From contig JAFZPP010000005.1 of assembly GCA_017550285.1 (NCBI GenBank), positions 1-64,000 on the forward strand: a stretch of 64,000 bases of DNA, in the 5' to 3' direction. The notes beneath the pieces were generated by a model that saw nothing but the letters and a program-made list of their open reading frames with translations, did not search any database and was not told the DNA's origin. The stretch is from Oscillospiraceae bacterium. GTDB taxonomy: Bacteria; Bacillota; Clostridia; Oscillospirales; Ruminococcaceae. The translations under genes and the position numbers were made by a program. This document shows positions 1-8,196 of this stretch, piece by piece (the first letter of the stretch is position 1; each line of letters starts with the position of its first letter).

Positions 1-189
1 AGCGCAAAGGAAGCATACCGGAATCCGGACACACAGTTTTACTTTCTTTATGAATGCAAACTGCCGTATTACGAGTGCAGCAATCCGGACAGCGCGATGA
101 AAGCAAATCTGGATGAACTGAACGAGCAGCTGCGACAGATCATGATCGCGCCGATCAGAGAACAGGAAGCAGCCAAACTTTGTATTTGA
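1..189 (+). CDS. C-terminal part of an unknown protein, possibly frameshifted
   Basis: The gene enters from outside the window and reads in frame 1 to a TGA at 187-189. The visible 62 residues are polar and contain two Cys residues; no family is recognised. From about position 158 frame 2 also reads as plausible protein (ending FDGTNWTIKSNDFQ, TAA at 227-229) and looks more natural than the frame-1 ending AAKLCI. The true C-terminus may therefore lie in frame 2, which would mean an indel near 155-180. A terminator follows at 245. Confidence 0.5.
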   Translation, partial: SAKEAYRNPDTQFYFLYECKLPYYECSNPDSAMKANLDELNEQLRQIMIAPIREQEAAKLCI

Positions 190-244
190 CGGCACGAACT
201 GGACGATCAAAAGCAACGATTTCCAATAATCATATTGTAATAGA

Positions 245-280
245 AAAGCCTGCAAAGAAAATTTTTTGCAGGCTTTTTTA
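245..280 (+). terminator. Rho-independent terminator
   Basis: A 12-bp stem AAAGCCTGCAAA / TTTGCAGGCTTT with an 8-nt loop runs into a T-rich tail. It closes the partial gene at the left edge. Confidence 0.85.
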
Positions 281-402
281 TGATAGACCGGTTTCAATTA
301 CAAATTTGTAATTCTGCGCACATGCGGCGTCTGATATGCTATAATGACACTGTCAACAGAGAGTTGATGAAACATGATTGAATACGAAAAGGAGAATGAA
401 CC

Positions 403-1359
403 ATGAAAAAGCAAATAATCGCAATCGCAATTCTGAGCGCAGCCGTCTGTCTGACAGGATGCACTGTCAATATCAGCGATGACACCGTGTCGCAGGCTGC
501 CGATATCGCAGCTTCCGTGCTGGAAGAAACCGACATCACACTCAACGGTCAGCCTGTTGATGTTTCGCTCGATTCCGAGGGCAATGTCAGCGTCAGCATC
601 GGACAGACAACGGCAGACGCAGCGCAAACCACACAGGCTTCTGCTGAAACCACGCAGGCATCTGCTGGACAAACTGCGGATAACACCAATATCGAGCCGC
701 TGATCGGTGAATGGTATTATCAGGAGCAGGATTCGCAGAACGGCGCACTTTATAACATGGCAGGCTTTGTCACAGTGAAGGCAGACAGCACCTACCTGTA
801 TCAGCCGCGGAACGGTGCTGCCCCGAAAAAAGGAACGGTCAAGGTAGACTATGATGAATATGGCAACGGTGACAAGGTTCCGTTCTGGGCATTTTATGAT
901 AATGACGGGAATTTCTTTATCGGCATCTACTGCACGCAGGAGCATTGCGACACGTTTTATGTCGGCAACGGCGGTTCAGAACGCATTGTCCGCAAAACCG
1001 AAAATGAGAACCCGTATGATGAATATGTCGGAACTTGGCAGTGCGACAGATGTTCCATCAGAATCAGCGACGTAAGCGAACAGGGTTACAGCTACGACGT
1101 TGAGATCCATTGGGCAGACAGCGCATCCGAGGACAATGTCTGGACATATTCCTGCTTCTGCAGCGATGACGGTACATATATCGAATGCACGGACGGCGGC
1201 ACACTCACGCATATCGTGACGGCAGATGACGGAACGGAAACCCGCACGGTGGTCTACAATGACGGCGCGGCAAAGTTCAATATCAAGGGCGGTACGCTTT
1301 TCTGGCAGGATGTCAAGGAAGACAAGGGGCATCAGATGGGCTTTGTCAAGCTTGGGTAA
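403..1359 (+). CDS. Secreted lipoprotein of unknown function
   Basis: 318 aa. The N-terminus is a lipoprotein signal peptide with lipobox LTGC (Cys20 becomes the lipidated residue), so the protein should be anchored on the outer face of the membrane. A low-complexity Thr/Gln/Ala/Ser stretch around residues 66-92, with the unit TTQASA occurring twice, links the anchor to a soluble domain of about 220 residues rich in Trp, Tyr and Asp. The domain contains two similar-looking segments (GEWYYQ near 102 and GTWQCD near 211), as in repeated beta-barrel lipoproteins. The ATG at 403 follows AAGGAG. A TATAAT at 340-345 could serve as -10. It is monocistronic, closed by the terminator at 1393. No function is assigned. 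Confidence 0.8.
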   Translation: MKKQIIAIAILSAAVCLTGCTVNISDDTVSQAADIAASVLEETDITLNGQPVDVSLDSEGNVSVSIGQTTADAAQTTQASAETTQASAGQTADNTNIEPLIGEWYYQEQDSQNGALYNMAGFVTVKADSTYLYQPRNGAAPKKGTVKVDYDEYGNGDKVPFWAFYDNDGNFFIGIYCTQEHCDTFYVGNGGSERIVRKTENENPYDEYVGTWQCDRCSIRISDVSEQGYSYDVEIHWADSASEDNVWTYSCFCSDDGTYIECTDGGTLTHIVTADDGTETRTVVYNDGAAKFNIKGGTLFWQDVKEDKGHQMGFVKLG

Positions 1360-1392
1360 TCTGTTCTGTATGATTGCTTTGCATTATGAATA

Positions 1393-1440
1393 AACCAGCC
1401 GCCGGACTTTTCCTGACGAAGTCCGGCGGCTGGTTGCTTT
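1393..1440. terminator. Bidirectional terminator
   Basis: A near-perfect 17-bp stem (AACCAGCCGCCGGACTT and its complement) lies between convergent genes ending at 1359 (+) and 1440 (-), with short T runs on both sides. Confidence 0.8.
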
Positions 1441-1922
1441 TATTCAGGAACGGAGAGACTGTCAGCAGGCAGATAGGCATTCAACAACCGTTCAATCAAC
1501 GCATCTTTTCTTTCGATCTGCTGTTCAAGTCTGGCGATATTACTGTCATATATATTTTTTCGTTCTTCATACATTGTTTTGCGAGAATCGAAATCCAATT
1601 CTTTTTCGTCAAGTTTTATCATCAGAAATTCAATCAATTTATTCTTCTCACGAATAATATGGCGCAAAGAGTCTGCATCCTCGAGACTGCTTGTATCACC
1701 GTAAATATCCATCAGGACATCTGCGATCGGCGCGATGCTGTCCTGATACCGAAAGCTCTGCTCCTCTGAGCCGTCTGCAAATACGCGTTTAATTGTAGAT
1801 TCTGATACGAACTGCCCGCGCTCTTCCAAAAGATCCATGATCTTTGGTATCGTCAGTCCCTGCTCTGATTTGATCTCTTTTAGCCTTTTGATTGTCTTTC
1901 GTTTCATTTTTTCGATTTCCAT
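1440..1922 (-). CDS. Small HTH regulator with C-terminal coiled coil
   Basis: 160 aa. The start MEIEKMKRK at 1922 is chosen because AGGAG lies about 10 nt upstream; the longer open frame has no such site. Residues 10-50 (RLKEIKSEQGLTIPKIMDLL and a following SESTIKRVF helix) fit a helix-turn-helix of the kind found in small clostridial and phage-like regulators. The remainder is strongly charged and heptad-like (residues about 95-150), suggesting coiled-coil dimerisation. It is divergent from the Spo0A-C gene at 2176; the shared 250-bp gap holds that gene's promoter, so regulation of the neighbour or itself is plausible but inferred. Confidence 0.7.
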   Translation of the reverse strand: MEIEKMKRKTIKRLKEIKSEQGLTIPKIMDLLEERGQFVSESTIKRVFADGSEEQSFRYQDSIAPIADVLMDIYGDTSSLEDADSLRHIIREKNKLIEFLMIKLDEKELDFDSRKTMYEERKNIYDSNIARLEQQIERKDALIERLLNAYLPADSLSVPE

Positions 1923-1980
1923 GGTACGAAAATCTCCTTTCCGGTTCATTTTGAGACATGTAAATGACATTTTTTTGTGC

Positions 1981-2009
1981 TTGCTATTTGCTGCGAAACT
2001 TAGTATAAT
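1981..2009 (+). promoter_or_regulatory. Sigma-A promoter of the Spo0A-C-like gene
   Basis: TTGCTA, 17 nt, TATAAT. It is the best promoter in the divergent gap and would give a leader of about 160 nt before the ATG at 2176. Confidence 0.6.
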
Positions 2010-2175
2010 ACATGCAGAAGGAGAATACCGCTTTAAGCCTACAGAAGCGATATATATTATAGCATATCTGGTGAAAAAAGTCAACCGGCAATCGAACTCT
2101 GCTGAAGGCAGTAAAAAAGGTATGCTGCACACAGATTCTGTGTGCTCATATAATAAAAATAGCAAGGAGAATTCA

Positions 2176-2628
2176 ATGTCACCAATCACTTTACTTTCTG
2201 CGGAACAGCGGATTGAAGCAATGTTCCCGCAAAACACAGGGCTACCGATTGAACACATAACACAGGCTGCCAAGCAGTTTGTCCGAAAAATGTGCATCCG
2301 TTCACATCTGAGAGGATATTCGTATCTGATTACAGCGATTGTCCTTGGAAAAAAAGAACCATACTTGCTTTCCTCACTGACAAACCTGCTTTATCCGAGT
2401 GTCGCAGCAATTTACAGTACAACACCGGCAGCTGTTGAGAGAAGTATTCGTTCTGCGATTGAATCAGCTGCCCGTCTTTACCCTGAACAAATGCAATCCG
2501 TTTTCTATTACCATACAAAAAAGCCATACATTTCTGAGGTGCTGGCACTGGCTATGGAAACAATTCAGCCGGAACTGTATACAGACATTAGTCTTGATCC
2601 AAGTCCTTCACAGTCATGCTGTCTCTGA
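2176..2628 (+). CDS. Stand-alone Spo0A C-terminal DNA-binding domain protein
   Basis: 150 aa, ATG preceded by AAGGAG at 2164-2169. Residues about 35-110 match the Spo0A effector domain: a region RGYSYLITAI, then LLYPSVAAIYSTTPAAVERS followed by IRSAIESA, the recognition-helix pattern that binds 0A boxes in sporulating Firmicutes. There is no receiver domain and no room for one, so it cannot be switched by phosphorylation as Spo0A is. It might bind 0A-like sites constitutively or compete with full-length Spo0A; that is inference. It is followed by its own terminator. Confidence 0.75.
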   Translation: MSPITLLSAEQRIEAMFPQNTGLPIEHITQAAKQFVRKMCIRSHLRGYSYLITAIVLGKKEPYLLSSLTNLLYPSVAAIYSTTPAAVERSIRSAIESAARLYPEQMQSVFYYHTKKPYISEVLALAMETIQPELYTDISLDPSPSQSCCL

Positions 2629-2649
2629 TGACTTGAGACAGAAAATAAT

Positions 2650-2688
2650 AAACCGCCGGCTGCGTTATGTGTGCAGACGGCGGTTTTT
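2650..2688 (+). terminator. Rho-independent terminator
   Basis: Stem AAACCGCCG / CGGCGGTTT with a T5 tail, 20 bp after the stop of the Spo0A-C-like gene. Confidence 0.75.
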
Positions 2689-2699
2689 GGCAGCATGAT

Positions 2700-3386
2700 T
2701 GATTATGGGAAAAATGGAACGAACGCCAGATACAGTGCATCGACGATTTAGGTCGGAAGGCATCCCGAAAGAAATTCTCATAACCATGAGAATCCAGAGG
2801 GAGCCCCCTCACTGAAAACACTGACACAGGATTCGGTGTTCTGCTCCGGGATGCAGGAACTCGTCGGGAAAGGATACATCCATTGAGAATACTGTTCTGC
2901 TTACAAAACATTGGTACAGCCGCAAAAGAACAGTACAGGAAGCTGAGGGAAAGGATGATTCTGAATGCGAAAACAATGAAGACCGGCGAATGCCGATCTT
3001 ATCCGTATGATTCATTTACAGCAGCTTGATTTTTTTCTTTTCACCGCGCTGCTCAGCAGCAAAAAGGCAGATCAAGGCGAAACGGATTGGGCAAGTGCAT
3101 TGACACTTGATGATTTCCGGTACAGCAGCACTTGAAAAAATATTTCACGCTGCTTTTGATTTATGCTCCGCAAACGGGAATATTCCCGATACCCTTTTTA
3201 CATGAACGATTACGGACTGACGTTCACTGCGTTTCAAAAATCGAACGATGATGATCGAAGCGGAGATCGATTACCTGGTGCAGCATGATCGCAGTCCGGC
3301 ACCCAGTTGAACAGGAGGTGTGTTACCAAGCAGATGAATGCGAACGATGACGAGAAGGTTTTGAGTGACGAAAGGAGGGATTCGTA
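2700..3386 (+). other. Gene-poor stretch with decayed coding remnants
   Basis: No frame longer than about 100 codons has a ribosome binding site. Short protein-like stretches in different plus-strand frames are broken by stops (an ERTPDTVHRRFRSEGIPKE-like stretch after 2716, a KADQGETDWASALTLDDF-like stretch after 3064, an EAEIDYLVQ stretch near 3255). This pattern fits remnants of degraded genes beside the integrase at 3538; the ancestor is not recognised. Confidence 0.4.
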
Positions 3387-3449
3387 TTGAATGAACAGCA
3401 GAGCGAAGCAAGCGAAGATCATAAGGTTTTGATGTTTGTCGGCGTGTAA
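3387..3449 (+). CDS. Possible 20-residue small peptide upstream of the integrase
   Basis: A TTG start at 3387 follows a strong AGGAGG (3373-3378, 8-nt spacing) and opens a 20-codon frame (peptide NEQQSEASEDHKVLMFVGV after the start) ending TAA at 3447-3449. The site quality suggests translation, either as a leader peptide or as the surviving start of a truncated gene; the second is favoured because the sequence turns AT-rich and promoter-like straight after the stop. Confidence 0.3.
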   Translation: MNEQQSEASEDHKVLMFVGV

Positions 3450-3485
3450 CTCTTTTATAGTACTTTACTTTTTCGCGGAAATGGT

Positions 3486-3539
3486 GTATACTATATCGTG
3501 AGGGTTATAGTGTATGCCTTGAGAAAAGGAGTATACTAT
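3486..3539 (+). promoter_or_regulatory. GTATACTAT repeats overlapping the integrase start
   Basis: GTATACTAT occurs at 3486-3494 and again at 3531-3539, overlapping the ATG; an inverted copy (ATAGTGTA, 3507-3514) lies between. Such spaced direct and inverted copies fit an autoregulatory operator or integrase arm-type sites. Confidence 0.4.
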
Positions 3540-4554
3540 GGCAAATGCAAAACAGATGCCTTCCGGCAACTGGAGGGTTCAGATCCACCTCGGCATCAAC
3601 AAGGAAGGTAAAAAGGAGAAGAAGTCGATCACAGCACCGACGCGCTGGCAGGCTGAGATGCTCGCTGCGAAGTTCATCCAGAATATGCAGCTGGCAAAGA
3701 GCAGGTTCACGATCGCACAGGCAGTACGGGATTACATTGACAGTAAGAAGAATGTGCTGTCGCCGTCTACGGTCTACGGCTATGAGAGCATTCTCAAGAC
3801 GCGGCTCCAGAGCATCATGGATCTTGACATCAATGAGCTTGACAGCTTCACGTTGCAGAGAGCGATCAATGAGGATGCGGTGACCATGAGCCGGAAGTCG
3901 ATTGCTGAAGCAAAGAATCTGATCGTAGCAGCATTGAAGATGTACGGCGTTCGTCCGGATTTCAATGTCACGCTGCCGCCGAAAGTTCCGAACATCAAGG
4001 AACTGCCGACAGCAGAGCAGGTCATTCAGATGATCCGCGGCACAGAAATCGAGTTGCCGTGTCTGCTGGCAATGTGGCTCAGTCTGAGAATCAGCGAAGT
4101 GCGCGGCTTGCAGTTCGGCGACATTAAGGACGGCGTGCTGACGATTCAGCGGAGCAAGCTGTTTCTTGGCGGCAAGGATGTAGTGCGCGATGTGAACAAG
4201 ACCTACAACTCTACTCGTCGGCTTGTTGTTCCAGCTTACATCCAGTCGCTGATCAATGCAGTTCCGCACCGCAGCAATGAAGACTTCATTGTTCCGCAGG
4301 ATTACCGCTTCATTACAAAGCAGCTGAAGAAACTGACCAAAGCGAACGGATACAATTTCACGTTTCATCAGCTGCGGCATTTGAACGCGAGTGTAATGCT
4401 GATGCTCGGTATTCCCGACAAATACGCAATGGAACGCGGCGGATGGGCAAGTAACGGCGTATTGAAGTCGGTTTACCAGCACACCTTCTCTGCTGAGCGC
4501 AAACAGGTAGACGAACGGATCGACGGATTCTTCAATAACTTGTTGAGGGGTTGA
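3538..4554 (+). CDS. Phage-type tyrosine integrase
   Basis: 338 aa. N-terminal residues 1-50 (SGNWRVQIHL) resemble the AP2-like arm-binding domain, residues 60-140 the SAM-like core-binding domain, and the rest the catalytic domain. Catalytic residues seen: Arg184 in LSLRISEVRG, His277 and Arg280 in FHQLRH, Trp303 in GGWAS at the usual His/Trp position, and nucleophile Tyr313 in SVYQHTF. ATG at 3538 with AAAGGAG upstream. No excisionase, relaxase or structural phage gene is near, and flanking DNA is decayed on the left and palindromic on the right, so it looks like the residue of a lost element. No tRNA or att repeat was found for it within the window. Confidence 0.9.
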   Translation: MANAKQMPSGNWRVQIHLGINKEGKKEKKSITAPTRWQAEMLAAKFIQNMQLAKSRFTIAQAVRDYIDSKKNVLSPSTVYGYESILKTRLQSIMDLDINELDSFTLQRAINEDAVTMSRKSIAEAKNLIVAALKMYGVRPDFNVTLPPKVPNIKELPTAEQVIQMIRGTEIELPCLLAMWLSLRISEVRGLQFGDIKDGVLTIQRSKLFLGGKDVVRDVNKTYNSTRRLVVPAYIQSLINAVPHRSNEDFIVPQDYRFITKQLKKLTKANGYNFTFHQLRHLNASVMLMLGIPDKYAMERGGWASNGVLKSVYQHTFSAERKQVDERIDGFFNNLLRG

Positions 4555-4651
4555 GCACCCTCTCTACCCCAAAAAGTTCCCCATCGGTTCACTTTTTTGA
4601 AAATCTGTTCTTGAAAAATACGCAAATACGATAGGTTTTTGAATGTGTTGA

Positions 4652-4817
4652 GGGGCGCTGCCCCCAAACCCCTGCCTAGGGGATACTATCCCCTAGGAAC
4701 CCCGCTGCAAGTTTTGTCTGCCCCGTATGGGGCAGGCAAAACTTGCAATGGGATTCTCAAGGGACAGTGTCCCTCAGCGTATCCCATACCACGCCGATAA
4801 ACTTCGGTTTAATATCG
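4652..4817. repeat. Cluster of GC-rich palindromes after the integrase
   Basis: Successive hairpins are packed between the integrase and proA: GGGGCGCTGCCCC (4652-4664), a 23-bp palindrome with CCTAGGGGATA arms (4675-4697), a long hairpin with GCAAGTTTTG outer arms (4707-4746), one built on GGGACAGTGTCCC inside TGGGAT/ATCCCA arms (4749-4787), and GCCGATA/TATCGGC (4792-4818). The last lies in the proA leader. The layout resembles intergenic palindromic elements of gut Firmicutes; some hairpins may terminate the integrase transcript. Confidence 0.6.
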
Positions 4818-4860
4818 GCATACGTTTCGCAGCGATTATATGAAAACGGAGGTATTCAAT

Positions 4861-6114
4861 ATGGAACAGCTTACAGTTCAGCAGCTCGGCGCGAATGCGA
4901 AGGCGGTCGCAGGTATTCTCGCCGCTGCATCCCCCAAGCAGAAAAATGACGCACTTGCAGCGATTGCAGATGCGCTGATCAGCCGCACGCCGGAGATCAT
5001 CAAGGCAAACAAGATTGATCTTGAAAATGCGGTCAAGAACAATATGTCCAAGGCGATGCAGGACAGACTCCTGCTCAATGAGGCAAGAATCGCCGGTATC
5101 GCAGACGGCGTCCGCAAGCTGATTCAGCTCGAGGAAGTCGTCGGGAAGGTCGAATCCGGCGTGGTTCGCCCGAACGGTCTGCGCATTCAGAAAACGCGCG
5201 TGCCGCTCGGCGTCATCGGCATCATTTTCGAGAGCCGTCCGAATGTTACGGTTGATGCGGCGACGCTCTGCATGAAAGCCGGAAACTGCGTGATCCTGCG
5301 CGGCGGCAAGGAGGCGTTCAGCTCGAATGTCTGCCTGACGGATATCATGCGCGACGCAGTCAAGGCGGCGGGTCTCCCTGCGGATATCATCCAGCTCGTG
5401 CCGGATACCTCGCGCGAAAGCTCCAATCAGCTCATGAAGCTCTCTGAATATCTCGATGTACTGATTCCGCGCGGCGGCGCAGGTCTGATTAACGCCGTTG
5501 CGGAGAATGCGACGGTTCCGGTGATCAAGACCGGCGTCGGCAACTGCCATGTTTTCGTCGATGCGTCCGCTGATCTGGAAATGGCGGTCAATATTGTCAA
5601 TAACGGCAAGACGCAGCGTCCTTCGGTCTGCAATGCGGTTGAGACTGTGCTGATTCATAAGGATATCGCGGCAGAATTCCTGCCGATGATGAAGGCAAAG
5701 CTCGATGAACACAGCGTTACGCTGCACGGCGATGCGGCGGCGAAGACTGTTCTGGGCGACTGCGTCCTCGATGCAAATGAAGACGACTGGGCGAATGAAT
5801 ATCTCGATTATCAGCTTGCGGTGAAGATCGTCGGCGGTCTTGACGAGGCAATGGCGCATATCTCGCGCTACGGCACGAATCACAGCGAATGCATCGTGAC
5901 GAAATCGCTTGAAAATGCGGAGAAATTCCAGCGCGAAGTGGATGCGGCGGCAGTCTATGTCAACGCTTCGACGCGCTTTACGGACGGCGGCGAATTCGGC
6001 TTCGGCGCAGAAATCGGCATCTCGACGCAGAAGCTCCATGCACGCGGTCCGATGGGTCTTTATGAGCTGACCTCGGTCAAGTATCTGATTAACGGCGACG
6101 GTCAGGTGCGCTGA
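4861..6114 (+). CDS. proA: Glutamate-5-semialdehyde dehydrogenase
   Basis: 417 aa, the usual ProA length. It reduces glutamyl-5-phosphate to glutamate-5-semialdehyde with NADPH in proline synthesis (cytosol). ProA signatures are present: GIIFESRPNVTVDAA, ILRGGKEAF, the active-site region KTQRPSVCNAVET with the catalytic Cys, and FTDGGEFGFGAEIGISTQKL near the C-terminus. An ATG at 4840 is in frame, but GGAGG at 4848-4852 lies 8 nt before the ATG at 4861, which is therefore preferred. proB is not adjacent. The next gene starts 3 nt after the stop, so the two are cotranscribed. Confidence 0.95.
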   Translation: MEQLTVQQLGANAKAVAGILAAASPKQKNDALAAIADALISRTPEIIKANKIDLENAVKNNMSKAMQDRLLLNEARIAGIADGVRKLIQLEEVVGKVESGVVRPNGLRIQKTRVPLGVIGIIFESRPNVTVDAATLCMKAGNCVILRGGKEAFSSNVCLTDIMRDAVKAAGLPADIIQLVPDTSRESSNQLMKLSEYLDVLIPRGGAGLINAVAENATVPVIKTGVGNCHVFVDASADLEMAVNIVNNGKTQRPSVCNAVETVLIHKDIAAEFLPMMKAKLDEHSVTLHGDAAAKTVLGDCVLDANEDDWANEYLDYQLAVKIVGGLDEAMAHISRYGTNHSECIVTKSLENAEKFQREVDAAAVYVNASTRFTDGGEFGFGAEIGISTQKLHARGPMGLYELTSVKYLINGDGQVR

Positions 6115-6117
6115 TTT

Positions 6118-6834
6118 ATGGCTGAAAAAGCAAAGGAACGGCATGCATCAAAAAGTAAAAAAACGCGCATACAAGCCGCAGATGCTGTGCTCGGGGCGGT
6201 GCTGCTGGTGCTGTCCGTCTGCGGCATTGCGGGGCTTGTGCATCAGGGCAGATCGCTTGCGCACCGTCTGGGAAAAGCGGCGGCGCGCGAAGAAGCGGTG
6301 ACGCAGTGTCTGCTGCCGTTTGCGCTGGCGGAAACGCCTGCCTTTGATGCGCCGGATGCGCTTTCCGATGCCGATTTTCTGACGCTTGCCGCATGGTCGA
6401 TGATCTGCGACGGCGCACTGTCCGGTTATCCGGAGCAGGACGGTCTGCGGATTGTCCCTGAAGATGATCTGACTGCGGCAGGCAATGCGCGGCTCGGAAC
6501 ATCGCGGCAGCCGGAATACAAAACAATCGGTTTTACGGACGATATCCGGTTTTATTACGATGAACCGAAGAAAAGCTGGATTCTGCCGGAAGCGCCGCGG
6601 TGGTTCGGCAGGGAGCCTGTGATCCGTGAAATGCGCAGCGAAAACGGCGGATATACGGTCGCGGCAGACCTGATGCAGGCGCAGCCGGCATGGTTGAAGC
6701 ATGCGCCGGAAACAGCTGCGTCGGCGGTGTTTACGGTCTGCGAACAGGACGGCATATGGCAGGTCACGGCGCTGCATTATGCCGGCGAGGCGGAATCCGA
6801 ACCGGATGCAGAACCGGCGGAAACTGCCGGATAA
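6118..6834 (+). CDS. Single-pass membrane protein of unknown function
   Basis: 238 aa. A basic N-terminus (residues 1-20) precedes one hydrophobic segment (about 22-42, VLGAVLLVLSVCGIAGLV); the remaining ~190 residues would be outside the cell. The outer domain has alternating charged and aromatic residues (KSWILPEAPRW) and an acidic Glu/Pro/Ala tail. It begins 3 nt after proA and is closed by a terminator, so it is the second gene of that operon, although nothing in it suggests proline metabolism. No family is recognised. Confidence 0.7.
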   Translation: MAEKAKERHASKSKKTRIQAADAVLGAVLLVLSVCGIAGLVHQGRSLAHRLGKAAAREEAVTQCLLPFALAETPAFDAPDALSDADFLTLAAWSMICDGALSGYPEQDGLRIVPEDDLTAAGNARLGTSRQPEYKTIGFTDDIRFYYDEPKKSWILPEAPRWFGREPVIREMRSENGGYTVAADLMQAQPAWLKHAPETAASAVFTVCEQDGIWQVTALHYAGEAESEPDAEPAETAG

Positions 6835-6843
6835 AATGCAAAT

Positions 6844-6884
6844 AACCGCCATGCAGCGGCATCATGCTTCTGCACGGCGGTTTT
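6844..6884 (+). terminator. Rho-independent terminator
   Basis: Stem AACCGCCATGCAG / CTGCACGGCGGTT with a 13-nt loop and T4 tail closes the proA operon. Confidence 0.75.
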
Positions 6885-6907
6885 CTCATGACGGAAGGAG
6901 GTGCCGT

Positions 6908-8122
6908 ATGCGGCTCAATGAGAATATCACGAAGCTCGAGCAGAATTATCTCTTTGCGGAGATTGCAATGCGGGTCCGGCGGCACCGCGAGGAACATCCC
7001 GAAGCGGAGATTCTTTCGCTCGGCATCAACGATGTCACAAGACCGCTTGCACCTGCCGTCTGCGATGCAATGTCGGTTGCCGCGCAGGAGATGCGCCATG
7101 CCGACCGTTTCCACGGCTACGGCGATGTGCAGGGCGAGATGTTCCTGCGGCGCGCAATCTGTGGCTATTACCGTACCTTCAAGGTCGGCATCGAGCCGGA
7201 GGATGTGTTTGTCAGTGACGGTGCGAAAAGTGATCTTGCGAATCTCTGCGATCTGTTTGCGCCGGACAGTACCGTTCTGCTGCCGAATCCGGTCTATCCT
7301 GTTTTCTATGATACGAGCGTGATGGCGGGGCGCAGGATTGTCTTTGCGCGCGGTACGAAGGAAAACGGCTTTCTGCCGATGCCGCAGGAGCATATTCATG
7401 CCGATCTGATCTATCTCTGTTCGCCGAACAATCCGACCGGCGCGGTATATACGCGCGCGCAGCTCCAAGCGTGGGTCGAGTATGCGCATGCGCATCAGGC
7501 ATGCATCATTTACGACGCCGCCTACGAAGCCTATATCCGGAATGCCGCACTGCCGCGGAGCATTTTTGAGATTGCCGGTGCGGAGACCTGCGCGATTGAG
7601 ATTAACTCCTTTTCCAAAATGGCAGGCTTTACCGGTGTACGGTGCAGCTGGGTCATTGTGCCGCGTGCGCTGACAACCGGCGGACAGTCGCTGCACCGGC
7701 TCTGGATGCGGCGGCAGGCAACAAAATACAACGGAACCTCGTATATTGTGCAGCGCGGTGCTGCGGCAGTCTTTTCGGCGGAGGGGCAGCGGCAGGTGCG
7801 CATGGATGTGCAGTATTACATGGAAAATGCAGACCTGATCCGGAATGCACTGCGCCGCAGCGGTGTCTTTACGACCGGCGGTGAGCATGCGCCGTATGTC
7901 TGGATGGAGTGCCCGTATCATCTGCGTTCATGGGACTGCTTTGAGCGGCTCCTGCGATATCACGGGATCGTCTCCTCTCCCGGTGCGGGATTCGGTGCGC
8001 AGGGCGAGGGCTGGCTGCGGTTTTCATCCTTCGGCAGCCGCGAAACAATCGAGCGTGCGGCGCATAAGCTCTCTGCGCTCGACTGGGATCAGCTTGCGCT
8101 CTGGCAGGCATCCGGCGGATAA
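6908..8122 (+). CDS. dapL: LL-diaminopimelate aminotransferase-like PLP enzyme
   Basis: 404 aa; start fixed by AGGAGG 8 nt before the ATG at 6908. It belongs to fold-type I aminotransferases and most resembles DapL, which converts tetrahydrodipicolinate to LL-diaminopimelate in lysine and peptidoglycan synthesis: LGINDVTRPLAP and FHGYGDVQGEMFLR near the N-terminus, CSPNNPTGAVYTR in the middle, and NSFSKMAGFTGVRCSW with the PLP-binding Lys237. The match is somewhat diverged, so a related aminotransferase specificity remains possible. It is monocistronic between two terminators. Confidence 0.8.
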   Translation: MRLNENITKLEQNYLFAEIAMRVRRHREEHPEAEILSLGINDVTRPLAPAVCDAMSVAAQEMRHADRFHGYGDVQGEMFLRRAICGYYRTFKVGIEPEDVFVSDGAKSDLANLCDLFAPDSTVLLPNPVYPVFYDTSVMAGRRIVFARGTKENGFLPMPQEHIHADLIYLCSPNNPTGAVYTRAQLQAWVEYAHAHQACIIYDAAYEAYIRNAALPRSIFEIAGAETCAIEINSFSKMAGFTGVRCSWVIVPRALTTGGQSLHRLWMRRQATKYNGTSYIVQRGAAAVFSAEGQRQVRMDVQYYMENADLIRNALRRSGVFTTGGEHAPYVWMECPYHLRSWDCFERLLRYHGIVSSPGAGFGAQGEGWLRFSSFGSRETIERAAHKLSALDWDQLALWQASGG

Positions 8123-8142
8123 TACAGATGCGGATATACAGA

Positions 8143-8173
8143 ACCGCCCCGTACACGAACAGTACGGGGCGGT
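8143..8173 (+). terminator. Hairpin terminator after dapL
   Basis: Perfect 12-bp stem ACCGCCCCGTAC / GTACGGGGCGGT with a 7-nt loop. The T tail is weak on both strands; it lies between convergent genes and may act on both. Confidence 0.65.
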
Positions 8174-8196
8174 ATTGTTATGCTGTTGTATATAGT

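Noticed and set aside
3538-4554. Left end of the 33-55 kb element marked by the first integrase
   Set aside because: Housekeeping genes lie between, and the tRNA halves set clear boundaries at 33059 and 54666.
4792-4818. Riboswitch or attenuator before proA
   Set aside because: Only one short hairpin without alternative pairing or terminator; no known riboswitch core was recognised.
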